64,000 bases of DNA from Actinosynnema sp. ALI-1.44 (GTDB lineage Bacteria > Actinomycetota > Actinomycetes > Mycobacteriales > Pseudonocardiaceae). Each line of letters begins with the position of its first letter. Within the stretch, counting starts at the first letter, position 1. The DNA lies in the NCBI RefSeq assembly GCF_001984155.1, contig NZ_MTQO01000023.1, forward strand, positions 1-64,000. The letters are read 5' to 3'. The notes beneath the pieces were generated by a model. The model saw only the letters and a list, made by a program, of their open reading frames with translations, did no database searches and was not told where the DNA came from. Shown piece after piece: positions 1 through 8,692 of this stretch. The translations under genes were made by a program, and so were the position numbers.

Positions 1-1
1 C

Positions 2-460
2 GCGTCGATCCCGAAGGACGGCCCCGGCAGCTTCCAGGGCATGGCCATGGATCCGGTCGCGACCGCCGCGTCGAACAACCCCGCACTGTCCACTCTGGTC
101 ACCGCGGTGAAGCAGGCCGGTCTGGTCGACACCCTCAACGGGCTGAAGGACGTCACGGTGTTCGCGCCGACCAACGACGCGTTCGCCAAACTGCCCAAGG
201 CGGATCTGGACAAGGTCCTCGCTGACAAGGCGCTGCTGACCAAGATCCTAACCTACCACGTCGTCCCGAAGAAAATCACCACCGCCGACCTGGCCTCGGG
301 CAGCTTCGACACCGTCCAGAAGGGCAAGCTGACCACCACTGGTAGCGGCCAGGAGTTCACTATCGGCTCCGGCGGCGCCAAGGTCGTCTGCGGCAACGTC
401 AAAACCGCCAACGCCACCGTGTACATCATCGACACCGTGCTGATGCCACCTGCGGCGTAA
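2..460 (+). CDS. Fasciclin (FAS1) domain protein, 5' end outside window
   Basis: The reading frame is open from the left edge, so the N-terminus (probably a signal peptide or lipobox) is missing. The visible 152 codons form most of one FAS1 domain: a helical start (SNNPALSTLVTAVKQAG), the conserved FAPTNDAFAKLP motif, the YHVV motif and a C-terminal strand ending IIDTVLMP just before the stop. FAS1 proteins of actinobacteria (MPT70/MPB83 type) are secreted or surface-bound and are thought to act in adhesion or matrix contact. The gene ends at a strong shared hairpin and converges on the hydrolase at 502. Confidence 0.93.
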   Translation, partial: ASIPKDGPGSFQGMAMDPVATAASNNPALSTLVTAVKQAGLVDTLNGLKDVTVFAPTNDAFAKLPKADLDKVLADKALLTKILTYHVVPKKITTADLASGSFDTVQKGKLTTTGSGQEFTIGSGGAKVVCGNVKTANATVYIIDTVLMPPAA

Positions 461-468
461 CCAATCAG

Positions 469-505
469 GTGACCGCCGTCGCATCCACGATGCGGCGGCG
501 GTCAC
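469..505. terminator. Bidirectional hairpin terminator between convergent genes
   Basis: Stem 469-484 pairs with 490-505 (outer arm GTGACCGCCG against CGGCGGTCAC, inner arm TCGCAT against ATGCGG with one G-T pair) around a 5-nt loop. It starts 9 nt after the fasciclin stop and its far end overlaps the stop region of the opposing hydrolase gene, as expected for a terminator serving both strands. Confidence 0.75.
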
Positions 506-2055
506 TTGTGTCCGGGATTGCTCGGGTCGCTCTCGTGGTGCAGGCGGTCGAGGCTGGTCACGACGTACGTGTAGTCCCGCCCCGGCTGTGCACCGGTATC
601 GGTGAACGACTGGACGATGCCGGATTTCGCGCGGGCGACGGTCAACAAGTGCGTGGCATCGGCCATGGCGCAGTTCGAAGTACCGTCGAACCGGTACACC
701 GCGAAGGACGCCGTGCGCGGATCGGAGATCCAGTCCAGGCGAACTCCGGCACCGGTTGTGCGGGTGCTGACGAGGAACGGACGGTGTGGGGCCCTGCCGC
801 CGAGCCGGTCCACAACTGGGATCATGGCTGGGCGCGTGTAGTGCTCGGCCTGGAGGATGTCCATGTGCGCCAACCGGTTCGCCCGGACGTCCTTGGCCGA
901 GAAGAAGACGTCCCCGCGCACCTGCGGGTGGGACCGGTTGAACGCCAGGTGCTTGGCCAGTTCGGCCGGGTCGAGCCAAGCCGGGGCCTGCGTCGACACC
1001 CCCACCTTGTGGTTGGCCTGCCCGACGTAGAAGTGCACTCCCGTACCGTCTACTTGGGACGCCCACCACGCGGTCACCTTCGCGTAGTCGGCCGGTGCGA
1101 ACCCGATGTTCCAGTAGACCTGTGGTACGACGTAGTCGATCCACTGCTCGCGGACCCACTTGCGGGTGTCCGCCGCGAGGTCGTCGTAGGTCTGCACGCC
1201 AGCCGTGGTGTCGGACCCGTCTGCGTCGGTGGCCTTGTTGCGCCACACGGCGAACGGGCTGGCGCCGAACTTCACCCACGGCTTGGCCTGGTGGATCCGC
1301 GCGGACAACTCGGAGATCAGGCGGTTGATGTTGTCACGCCGCCAGTCCGCCTTGACCGGGAAGGCGGTGCCGTGGCGCTGGTAGGTCGCTTCGTCGTCGA
1401 ACTGCTGTCCCGCGACCGGATACGGGTAGAAGTAGTCGTCGAAGTGCACGCCGTCGATGTTGTAGCGGTGTACGGCGTCCATGATCGCGTCCTCGACGAA
1501 CCTCCGTACCTCGGGGATTCCCGGGTTGTAGTAGAGCTTCCCGCCGTAGGGCACGACCCAGTCCGGGTGCGTACGGGCCGGGTGGTCGGGCCGCAGCCGA
1601 CTGAGGTCCGCGTGCATCGCCACCCGGTAGGGGTTGAACCACGCGTGCAGTTCCAGGCCGCGTCTGTGCGCTTCCGCCACCGCGAACGACAGCGGGTCGT
1701 AGCCGGGATCCTGCCCCTGGACCCCGGTGATCCACTCCGACCACGGCTCGAACGGCGACGGCCAGAACGCGTCCGCGGTCGGCCGCACCTGCAGCACGAC
1801 CGTGTTCAACCGCCGTACCACCGCCTCGTCGAACCACCTGGTCAGCTCCGCCCGCTGCTCGGCGGCGGCCAGGCCGGGCCGGGACGGCCAGTCGATGTTG
1901 GCGACGGACGCGATCCACTCGGCACGCACCTGCCGCTTGGGTACAGCGGGGTTGGGCGCCGGGCATGTCGCCGGTGCGGCCACCGCGGGCCCGACCGGGC
2001 CGAGTAAGGCGCCGGTGAGCAGGAGGACCGCAGCGAGAAGTCCGGGTCGCTTCAT
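502..2055 (-). CDS. Secreted GHL10-type (DUF187) glycoside hydrolase
   Basis: A 517-residue protein begins with a Sec signal peptide (MKRPGLLAAVLLLTGALLG, cleavage near PAVAAPA). The mature part opens with RAEWIASVANIDWPS and carries the family-typical block IDGVHFDDYFYPYP, also VRPTADAFW and YNPGIPEVRRFV, matching the GH10-like GHL10 barrel found in secreted bacterial enzymes. The substrate is unknown; related proteins are assumed to act on cell-wall or extracellular glycans. A short C-terminal beta-rich region follows the barrel (about residues 400-517). An upstream in-frame start at 2073 would add six residues, but the signal peptide fits best from 2055. Confidence 0.88.
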   Translation of the reverse strand: MKRPGLLAAVLLLTGALLGPVGPAVAAPATCPAPNPAVPKRQVRAEWIASVANIDWPSRPGLAAAEQRAELTRWFDEAVVRRLNTVVLQVRPTADAFWPSPFEPWSEWITGVQGQDPGYDPLSFAVAEAHRRGLELHAWFNPYRVAMHADLSRLRPDHPARTHPDWVVPYGGKLYYNPGIPEVRRFVEDAIMDAVHRYNIDGVHFDDYFYPYPVAGQQFDDEATYQRHGTAFPVKADWRRDNINRLISELSARIHQAKPWVKFGASPFAVWRNKATDADGSDTTAGVQTYDDLAADTRKWVREQWIDYVVPQVYWNIGFAPADYAKVTAWWASQVDGTGVHFYVGQANHKVGVSTQAPAWLDPAELAKHLAFNRSHPQVRGDVFFSAKDVRANRLAHMDILQAEHYTRPAMIPVVDRLGGRAPHRPFLVSTRTTGAGVRLDWISDPRTASFAVYRFDGTSNCAMADATHLLTVARAKSGIVQSFTDTGAQPGRDYTYVVTSLDRLHHESDPSNPGHK

Positions 2056-2088
2056 GGCCAGAGTGTGCCGCAATGACCGTATGGCGCG

Positions 2089-3651
2089 CTATGGGCGAAC
2101 TCGGTCTTCGGGGTTGTCGTTGAAGGGCGGCGCTATCACGAAAGCCAGGCGCCGCGCGGCGTGCCGGTCACCGGCCTCGGCACGGGCGACGACCTCGGCG
2201 AACCTGCCCTGCTCACCGAGCACCTCGGCCAGTCTGATCGAAGCAAGTGCTTGTCCTTCGTCGGCGAGCGCGCGGAGTTCGTCCACGCGTTCCTGCTTCG
2301 CCAGGTGTTCGATCCAGTACGTCATCGCGTGGGGCTCATCGGCGTCGGCGCGTGCCTTCAGCTCGTCGACCAGGCCCAGTTGGCTGAGCTTGCCCAGGAA
2401 ATCGCCCTGGGCCTGCTCATCGCCGATGGCCGCCAGCCGACGCAGTTCGTCCACGTCGTTTCGGTCCGAGAAAGCCCGCCTGAGTTGCCAGAGAACGTCG
2501 GCGTCGCCCGCTTCGGCTCGCGCCCAGAGGCGTTCCGGGGCGAGCCTGGCCACTGCGGCGACCGCCCACGAGTCGCCTGTTCGTGACAGGACTTCGAGCT
2601 CGTCCACCTGCCCGTGGTCGCTCAGCCACCCCACCAGCTCCCGGAACGCCGGGTCCGAGGCGTCGGCGGCGGCCCGCGCCCGCAACTCGTCGACCTCGTC
2701 GCGTTCCCTGAGGATCTCGGCGAGCTGGTAGCGGGAGTCGGCGATGTTCGCCGAAGCCATCGCCCTGATCTCGTCGATGCGCTCTTGCTTGCGGTAGACG
2801 TTCACCAGCGCGTAGACGGCCGACCGGTGACCTTCGTCCGCGTACTTCCTCAGTTCGTCGACGTTCTCGTGTTCTTCGAGCAACTCGAACAGCCGCCGCA
2901 TGGCTTCCTGGTGGCCGGTTTCCGCTATGGTCCGCAGCTCGTCGGCACGGCCTGTCCACGCGTAGAACCGGACGAGGTGGTCGAGGGCGTTCTCGTCCGT
3001 CTGCGCCCGTTCGCGCAGCTCCTGCTCATGACCGGCTCGGCGCAGCAGTTCGTTGAGCTTGTGTTCCTCCATCCGGGCGCGGCGCTGACCGGTTCTCGCC
3101 CGCCGCAGAGCGATGGCCTCCGGATAGCGCTTCGCCTTGGCGAGGACCTCGATCAGCTGCTCCTCGGCGAAGCTGTCGTGCGCGAGAGCCCGTAAACCAT
3201 CGATGTCCTCGCGGTCTGCCAGGACACGCGCCAAAGCAGTCAGCGCCGAGCGGTTGCCCGCGTCCGCGTGTTGCCGCAGTTCGTCGATACGGCCCTGTGC
3301 CACGAGGATGTCGGCCACGTGCCGACCGGCCTCATAGCTGCCTGCCACGCGCAACTCGGCGAGCTCGTCCAGACGTCCTTGCCTGGCAAGGAGATGCGCG
3401 AGCGCAGGAACAGCGTTCGGGCAGTGCGTGCCGACCAGGGCGCGAACTTCTTCGGTTCTTCCCTGCCGGGCGAGGAGTGACACCAGGTGGTACCACGCTT
3501 CGCGCGCCTGGAGCGCGGCTTCGTCGCCGCACAACACGAGCAGGTCCCCGTACATCAGCCTGGCGTGCTTGTCACCCTCGTCGGCCAGTTGCCGGAGTTC
3601 CTCGAACTTCCCCTCGGTGATCAGCGCCTTAGCCCGCTCCCGCCCGTTCAT
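2089..3651 (-). CDS. Large helical-repeat (solenoid) protein, function unknown
   Basis: The 520-residue product is built almost entirely of a degenerate repeat of about 33 residues with the pattern G-x-x-D-E-L-R-x-x-A-D-x-G-x-x-x-A-x-x-x-L-x-x-x-L. It recurs at least a dozen times from the N-terminus to near residue 500. This is a TPR/Sel1-like helix-turn-helix superhelix expected to bind protein partners. There is no signal peptide, membrane segment or enzymatic domain, so it is probably cytoplasmic. The start at 3651 (MNGRERAKAL) is preferred over 3729 because the extra 26 residues look random. No operon partner is visible. Confidence 0.75.
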   Translation of the reverse strand: MNGRERAKALITEGKFEELRQLADEGDKHARLMYGDLLVLCGDEAALQAREAWYHLVSLLARQGRTEEVRALVGTHCPNAVPALAHLLARQGRLDELAELRVAGSYEAGRHVADILVAQGRIDELRQHADAGNRSALTALARVLADREDIDGLRALAHDSFAEEQLIEVLAKAKRYPEAIALRRARTGQRRARMEEHKLNELLRRAGHEQELRERAQTDENALDHLVRFYAWTGRADELRTIAETGHQEAMRRLFELLEEHENVDELRKYADEGHRSAVYALVNVYRKQERIDEIRAMASANIADSRYQLAEILRERDEVDELRARAAADASDPAFRELVGWLSDHGQVDELEVLSRTGDSWAVAAVARLAPERLWARAEAGDADVLWQLRRAFSDRNDVDELRRLAAIGDEQAQGDFLGKLSQLGLVDELKARADADEPHAMTYWIEHLAKQERVDELRALADEGQALASIRLAEVLGEQGRFAEVVARAEAGDRHAARRLAFVIAPPFNDNPEDRVRP

Positions 3652-3763
3652 GCCGGAACGGTACCGAATCGGGAACAGCGGTTTACGCCGAACGGTTTCA
3701 TGGTAACGATGATCGGCCCGGCCGCCCATGACAAACGGCAGGGGAAAGCCTATGTAGACAGTT

Positions 3764-3791
3764 GTGGGGCGGGTGGTGTCACCCGCCCCAC
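3764..3791 (-). terminator. Perfect 12-bp hairpin terminator
   Basis: GTGGGGCGGGTG at 3764-3775 pairs exactly with CACCCGCCCCAC at 3780-3791 around a 4-nt loop, 17 nt past the stop of the minus-strand secreted protein at 3809. There is no clear U tract, which is common for actinobacterial terminators. Confidence 0.8.
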
Positions 3792-3808
3792 GGAACTGGG
3801 ATGAAGCG

Positions 3809-4372
3809 TTACGCGGTCGGCGCCTCGCCCTGGGTCATCGCACCGACGTCGATGGTGTGGCTGCCCTCGTTCGCGTCGACCGCGCCGAGGTTCCAGTCGA
3901 CCAGCACGTTCGGGTCGATGTAGTCACCGCGCATGTTCGTGTCCGACGGCGCGGTCACGGTGATGCCGTTCGGCGTCTGCTGCTCTTCCTCGCTCGCGAT
4001 CCCGGTCCAGTGCAGCTGCACGTAGGCCGAGGAGCCGTTGGACAGCGGCACGGCGGGAGCGTTGGCGTCCGCCTCGTTGTTGATCAGCACGTTGTGCGCG
4101 CCGACGAGGTTGACGTCGATGCGGCCCGGCAGGTAGCAGCGCTCGCCGGGGTTGGCGGTGAACTGCAGAGCCCCGTGCCGCTGGCCCGCGCCGGCATCGC
4201 CGGGAACCAGCTTGGTGGTGAACTGGTTGGACGTGCACGCGAAGACTGTCGGCTCGTCTCCACCGGCCGGTGCGGCACTGGCACTGGTCGCGAAGAAGGC
4301 CCCGGTCCCAGCGGCAACGCCGGCGACGGCGAGGGCGGCAGCGGTACGGCGAACCGTCGTGCGAATGGTCAT
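3809..4372 (-). CDS. Secreted DUF4232-like protein
   Basis: The product has 187 residues. A Sec signal peptide (about residues 1-34, ending ATSASAAPAG) is followed by a small beta-rich domain with two cysteines (VFACTSNQ and GERCYLPGR) that could form a disulfide. The layout, with an opening Cys, a GALQFTANPGERC block and a final beta strand, matches DUF4232 proteins, which are small exported actinobacterial proteins of unknown role. The start at 4372 is supported by GAAAGGAG spaced 6 nt upstream. A perfect hairpin follows the stop, so the gene is probably monocistronic. Confidence 0.85.
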   Translation of the reverse strand: MTIRTTVRRTAAALAVAGVAAGTGAFFATSASAAPAGGDEPTVFACTSNQFTTKLVPGDAGAGQRHGALQFTANPGERCYLPGRIDVNLVGAHNVLINNEADANAPAVPLSNGSSAYVQLHWTGIASEEEQQTPNGITVTAPSDTNMRGDYIDPNVLVDWNLGAVDANEGSHTIDVGAMTQGEAPTA

Positions 4373-4639
4373 GGTGCTCTCCTTTCTCGCTGGCCGGAGG
4401 AATTTCCTCCGGCGGTGAGCGAAGGGCCGGTATTTCGGCCACGTGATCGCTCTCAATGGGAAAGACGCCCGTGACCGCCAAGGGATGCCTGACTGTGAAA
4501 TCACCCGCACCAGAACAACCCCAACGGCACTTGTGCGTCTGGGGATACAACGCAACCACAGTGGACGGATTGCCTGGTGGGAGTATGTTTTCCAGTTTAA
4601 ACCCGTAGTGCGGGACAATTTTGTGCCAATATTCGGACT

Positions 4640-4846
4640 GACCCACGTCACCAAGGTTCCGGCGCCGGTGAGCGGGCCGGGATACGTCGCCGAATCCGAC
4701 TTGAGCTGGGCAGTGTTCAACTGTTCCGCCGCCGATGCCGGGAAGTACGCCAGGACATGGCTCTGCGCCCACACGGGTAGGAACGCGCCCAGGATGGCGG
4801 GGCGAAAGATGAGCCCGATCGTCGTCGCGACCGCGCCTGCCGCGTG
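4640..4846 (-). pseudogene. Possible remnant of an ABC-2 type permease C-terminus
   Basis: On the minus strand an open stretch without a start reads as a hydrophobic helix (TIGLIFRPAILGAFLPVWA), then a short linker (YFPASAAEQLNTAQ) and PGPLTGAGTLVTW. This order resembles the last extracytoplasmic loop and final helix of ABC-2 permeases, but the frame ends without the usual last helix and there is no start codon with a ribosome site. The rest of 4373-4640 shows no recognisable gene. This is a weak family call from pattern only. Confidence 0.28.
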
Positions 4847-5110
4847 TCAACCCATCAGCCCGGCTTCATGCGCCAGCAGTCCCGCCTGGGTGCCGTTGTC
4901 GCAGCGGAGCTTCGTCAACACCCGCGACACGTAGCTCTTCACCGTCGCCTCGGAGAGGTGCAGTTTCGCGGAGACAGCGGCGTTCGACATGCCCTCGCCG
5001 AGACAGCGCAGCAGGTCGATCTCGCGTTCGGTGAGTTCGTCCACCCGGGCCCTGGCCGCCGCCGTGCGCTGGTGCTCGCCCGCCGAGGCCGTCACGACCT
5101 GGCCTCGTGG
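4847..5110 (-). pseudogene. Fragment of a NarL/LuxR-type response regulator (DNA-binding end only)
   Basis: The readable part is a complete LuxR-type helix-turn-helix: VDELTEREIDLLRCLGEG, MSNAAVSAKLHLSEATVKSY, then VSRVLTKL and a tail LLAHEAGLMG typical of response-regulator ends. The receiver domain that should precede it (about 130 residues with a phospho-Asp) is absent. The sequence upstream of residue VVTASAGE changes character and runs into the promoter of the lipoprotein gene at 5263. It is most likely a 5'-truncated response regulator, though a short free-standing HTH protein cannot be excluded. Confidence 0.6.
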
Positions 5111-5262
5111 ACATTCATAGGCGCTGGTCGTCGCTTTGAATCTGCCGGTTGTGCATGGTGTGAGGCAACTTTGTGCCACGGCTCCGAAAATGGCCATGCA
5201 ACCGACCGCACCTGTACGCGTCTTTGCTTATGAAGATCACGACAGATGAGGGGTTGAACGTT

Positions 5263-6072
5263 ATGCGTATCAAGTCGCTGAAGGTGCTCACGGTCGGTTT
5301 CGCTGTCACGGCAGGGGCGTTGTTGTCCGCGTGTTCCGGTCAGGAAACCGCAGCTCCGGCCCCGACGGTGAATGTCGCGCCGAAGAACCAGACGCAGGGA
5401 CTGCATTCCGGTGAAGCAAAGAACAGCCCGGGTAAACAGGTCAACTGCAGCACCAATGGCGGCAAGGTCGGACCGCACAATGTCGACCTGATCGCGGTGG
5501 AAACCGACAATGGCATTGTCGGGTGTACCGAGGCGTTCACCGTGATCACGGAATACTTCGAGAACGCGGGGAAGTCCGAAGGAACCGGCCGTCACCTCGA
5601 AGTGCGGGGCTGGCAGTGCTCGGCGGACACCGGGGCGCAGGGCACCGGTTCGATCGGCTGCGACAAGGACGGCCTGTCGTTCCACACCAGCGCGGTCCAG
5701 CCGACCAAGAAGAAGGCCGAGGACACCCGTTCCGACGGCGGCAAGGTGGACAAGCCAGCCGGTTCGCCCGCCGATGACGTCAACTGCAGCCAGCTGTTCG
5801 GTGAGCGGGTGGGACCGGCCGGCGGCAAGAAGGTGGACGTGATCGCCAACGGCACCGAGAACGGGAACCCCGGCTGCGACAAGGCTGTCAGCGTCCTGAA
5901 GGAGTACTTCACCAAGGCTCCCCACGGCGAGGGCCCGGGTCGTCGCGTGCTGGGCATCCAGGGCAACTGGAGCTGCGCGAAGGCCGCCGAGCCGGAAGGC
6001 AGCCAGGGCGTCGTGTACTGCGGCGAGGACGGCCCGGACGGCATGAGGGCCGAGACCGCGCCGGCCAAGTAG
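5263..6072 (+). CDS. Lipoprotein with two tandem copies of one small domain
   Basis: The 269-residue product has a lipoprotein signal (VTAGALLSAC, modified Cys near residue 24), a Pro/Ala/Gln linker, and two copies of an approximately 90-residue domain. Each copy runs VNCS, KVGP or RVGP, a KVDVIA-like strand, NG..GC, a helix ending EYF, a G-x-GR turn, W-x-CS or W-SC, and a final GC or YCGEDG. Four conserved cysteines per copy suggest disulfides outside the membrane. A charged linker (about residues 147-175) separates the copies. Start 5263 has GAGGGG 8 nt upstream. The domain family is not recognised. Confidence 0.85.
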   Translation: MRIKSLKVLTVGFAVTAGALLSACSGQETAAPAPTVNVAPKNQTQGLHSGEAKNSPGKQVNCSTNGGKVGPHNVDLIAVETDNGIVGCTEAFTVITEYFENAGKSEGTGRHLEVRGWQCSADTGAQGTGSIGCDKDGLSFHTSAVQPTKKKAEDTRSDGGKVDKPAGSPADDVNCSQLFGERVGPAGGKKVDVIANGTENGNPGCDKAVSVLKEYFTKAPHGEGPGRRVLGIQGNWSCAKAAEPEGSQGVVYCGEDGPDGMRAETAPAK

Positions 6073-6211
6073 CCCTCGTACGGGATCGGGATCGTCGGCG
6101 TCAACGCGGCCACCGGGCCAACTGACCAGAGCGCCTCAGCTGAGCCTAGTTCGTCCACTGAGGATGGTTGCTCCCGGACTTGCGTAGGACAGCCGTTCAG
6201 CAGAGATGACC

Positions 6212-6241
6212 GCGCCCGCCGGGATCTTCCCCGGCGGGCGC
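6212..6241. terminator. 12-bp hairpin terminator
   Basis: GCGCCCGCCGGG (6212-6223) pairs exactly with CCCGGCGGGCGC (6230-6241) around a 6-nt loop. It lies 140 nt after the lipoprotein stop and about 100 nt before the next gene. Confidence 0.75.
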
Positions 6242-6339
6242 AGTCGTCCCTGCGCCTGTCGATATAGTCACCAGTGGCGGCTGCGGAAGTACGCAGAAGG
6301 CATCACGGCACGTAAGGCAAGTACAGACAAGAGGAACGG

Positions 6340-6834
6340 ATGACGCACCTCGACGACGCGGCCCGCTATCTCAAGGGCAGTGTGGATTCGTACTGTGAAC
6401 GCGTCAAGTCCGGTGTGGGCGCATCCGAGCTCGAAGCGTACGCCGAAGTACTGCGCACAGCGCTGGACAACTTCCGGAGCGTCGCGTCCGACACCGTGGA
6501 AGGCGGGGACCCGCTCGTCAGGGGAGGTGGCGACCAGCGAGAGCCGCTGGATGGAGCGATCCCGCACCGCGTCGACGAAGTCCTCGCCGCCCGCTACGAC
6601 GTTCGAGTGGACAACAGGCCACGGTTGCTCAAGATCGCTCGTAAACTCGCGCAGGAGCCGGATGCCTGCGTCCAGACAGAGATAAACACCGCTGCTGACG
6701 CGTTGGTAGCCCTGTTGTCCGACGCGCAGGCCGAGGTCGCTCGTAAACTGGGCGACGCGGGAGCGCAGGTGAGCTCCGACGTCGTCATCCTAGGTGAGGT
6801 TGAGCGGGTTTCCCAGCCGCGCAACCAGATTTAA
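6340..6834 (+). CDS. Small helical hypothetical protein
   Basis: A 164-residue hydrophilic protein with long predicted helices (for example TRHLDD-like start MTHLDDAARYLKGSVDSY and later TEINTAADALVALLSDAQAEVARKLGD), no signal peptide and no membrane segment. GAGGAA 6 nt before ATG 6340 gives a good ribosome site, and the hairpin at 6212 separates it from the upstream gene. No family is recognised. The C-terminus (VERVSQPRNQI) is short and basic. Confidence 0.55.
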   Translation: MTHLDDAARYLKGSVDSYCERVKSGVGASELEAYAEVLRTALDNFRSVASDTVEGGDPLVRGGGDQREPLDGAIPHRVDEVLAARYDVRVDNRPRLLKIARKLAQEPDACVQTEINTAADALVALLSDAQAEVARKLGDAGAQVSSDVVILGEVERVSQPRNQI

Positions 6835-6971
6835 GGTCGTCTTGACCTTTGTGGCTCGTGTTGGGGCGTTCTGGGCACATCTGGTGGCCAGTGGGGGCAA
6901 GTACGTTGTCGACGGAAGATCGTTCTTGTCAGCATGGCTGTCACGTCGCTACCGGACACGAACGGACGCCA

Positions 6972-7760
6972 ATGCACTCCCTTATGGTTACCTCAAGTCT
7001 TCAGCAGTTGGGTTACGAGCGGTACGAGCTCGCGTCAACGCTGGGTGTTTCCCCAGTGGACGATCAGCTTCGAAGCCTGACCGCGGAGTTCGAGCAGCTC
7101 CCGGTGGATCCCTACTCGAGCGGCGACGGTCGCTACCGCCGCTTCGGCCGGGGAATCCTGTTGCCGTGGAACGGTGAGTTCATGTGGATGCCCGAGACGG
7201 TGGCCGACATGCCGGACGGCACGACTGCCGGTCTCAACGACTACCGGCAGGGCGAGCACAATCCGGAGTTCTCCGGCGTCGTGCGGCACATGCCGGGGCT
7301 CACCGACGCCATCCGGCGCAATTCCCTGCTGTCGCGGCTGATCCAGTTCGACTTCGCGCAGACGACCTGGACCGAGGCTGACTCCTGCTGGCCGGTCCAC
7401 GTCGGCGTTCACCTGCTCAAGTTGTCGGTGGACAAACCGGATGGTCGCGCGGTCGCGTCGCCCGACATGCTCCACCAGGACGGCGAGCCGTACACGTTCG
7501 CGCACCTGATCTACCGGCGTGACGCGGAAGGCGGTGAGAACGTCATCGCCGCCCCGGAACACGCCGGTAGCCGTCCCGATGCCCTCGCGGCGCAGGACAT
7601 CCTGGACCAGTTCGTGCTCCGTCAACCACTGGACTCCTACGGGGTCAAGGACGACCTGGTCAGCCACTACGTCGCGCCGGTCACCGTTGCCCCCGGTGCG
7701 GCGATGGCGGAACGAGCGATACTGCTGATCGACTTCACGCCGATGACGCAACGCGTATGA
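6972..7760 (+). CDS. 2-oxoglutarate/Fe(II) dioxygenase (BsmA/L-isoleucine hydroxylase family)
   Basis: The 262-residue protein matches the 2OG-Fe dioxygenase family (PF10014) that includes BsmA and bacterial L-isoleucine 4-hydroxylase (IDO). The core holds MLHQDGEPYTFAHLIYRRD, whose H-x-D gives two iron ligands, followed by GGENVI and a distal HYVAPV whose His is the likely third ligand. Enzymes of this family hydroxylate free aliphatic amino acids. The last codons overlap the start of a DMT exporter (ATGA), so the hydroxylated product is plausibly exported. The start is uncertain (6972 or 6984) and neither has a strong ribosome site. Confidence 0.82.
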   Translation: MHSLMVTSSLQQLGYERYELASTLGVSPVDDQLRSLTAEFEQLPVDPYSSGDGRYRRFGRGILLPWNGEFMWMPETVADMPDGTTAGLNDYRQGEHNPEFSGVVRHMPGLTDAIRRNSLLSRLIQFDFAQTTWTEADSCWPVHVGVHLLKLSVDKPDGRAVASPDMLHQDGEPYTFAHLIYRRDAEGGENVIAAPEHAGSRPDALAAQDILDQFVLRQPLDSYGVKDDLVSHYVAPVTVAPGAAMAERAILLIDFTPMTQRV

Positions 7761-8692
7761 CGAAGCCGTTGCCGCTGGTCGCGCTGCTCGTGGTCACGGC
7801 TACCTGGGGCGGCACGTTCGTCGTCGTCAAGGACGTGACGCAGCAGGCACCGCCGATGGACTTCCTGGCGGTGCGATTCCTGCTCGCCGCAGGCATCTTG
7901 GCGTTGTGGCGCCCCAGCCGGTTGCTGGCACTGAGCCGGAAGCAGTGCGGCCACGGTGTTGTCATGGGCCTCCTGCTCAGCATCGGTTACATCGCGCAGA
8001 CATTCGGCCAGCAGTACACATCGGCTTCGATGTCGGGATTCATCACCGGGATGTCCGTGGTCTTCACGCCCGTCGTCGCCGGAGTGCTGCTGCGACAACG
8101 GATTGGCCTGTCGATGTGGGCGACGGTGGCGATCGCGACCGGCGGCCTGGCGATCATGACGCTACGCGGTTTCGCGATCGGTTTCGGCGACGGGCTCACC
8201 CTGCTCTGCGCTCTGTTCTTCGCGCTCCACGTCATCGCCCTGAGCGAATGGTCCACGGAAGGGGACGCGTACGCGCTGACTGTGGTGCAGTTGGGCGTGG
8301 TCGGCGTGCTCTGCCTGGTCCTCGGCGTCCCGGACGGCATGGATCTTCCCGCCAGTCAGAGCTTCTGGATTCCCGTACTGGCACTGGCGGTTGTGGCGAC
8401 AGCGGGCGCCTACCTCGTCCAGACCTGGGCGCAGGCCAGGCTGTCCGCCGTCGTCGCTGCGCTCGCGCTCACCATGGAACCGGTCTTCGCCAGCGTTTTC
8501 GGTGCTCTGGTGGACGGGGATGAGATCACGGCTCGTGTCGTCCTCGGCGGAGTGCTGGTTGTCGGCGCGATGGCCTTCACCGCGCGGAAAGCAGCCGGTA
8601 CCGACCAGGCAACCGTGAGTGCTCTCCAACAGTCGGCTGGCGGGGATCAGTATGCCCACGACCGGGCAGGGCCGGTCGGTCGCACAAGGTGA
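7757..8692 (+). CDS. EamA/DMT-family exporter (RhtA-like)
   Basis: 311 residues with ten hydrophobic segments and the two-repeat layout of EamA transporters. The first repeat starts LVVTATWGGTFVVVKD and ends near residue 140; the second contains ALFFALHVIALSEW and ALTMEPVFASVFGAL. The ATG overlaps the stop of the dioxygenase gene by 4 nt, so the two are translationally coupled. RhtA-type members export amino acids, which fits removal of a hydroxylated amino acid. The last 30 residues are hydrophilic and overlap an opposing monooxygenase fragment. Confidence 0.88.
   Translation: MTKPLPLVALLVVTATWGGTFVVVKDVTQQAPPMDFLAVRFLLAAGILALWRPSRLLALSRKQCGHGVVMGLLLSIGYIAQTFGQQYTSASMSGFITGMSVVFTPVVAGVLLRQRIGLSMWATVAIATGGLAIMTLRGFAIGFGDGLTLLCALFFALHVIALSEWSTEGDAYALTVVQLGVVGVLCLVLGVPDGMDLPASQSFWIPVLALAVVATAGAYLVQTWAQARLSAVVAALALTMEPVFASVFGALVDGDEITARVVLGGVLVVGAMAFTARKAAGTDQATVSALQQSAGGDQYAHDRAGPVGRTR

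Noticed and set aside
469-2007. Long plus-strand open frame opposite the glycoside hydrolase
   Set aside because: It is antisense to a well-supported secreted enzyme, has Val/Arg-rich low-complexity composition typical of GC-rich shadows, and no family features.
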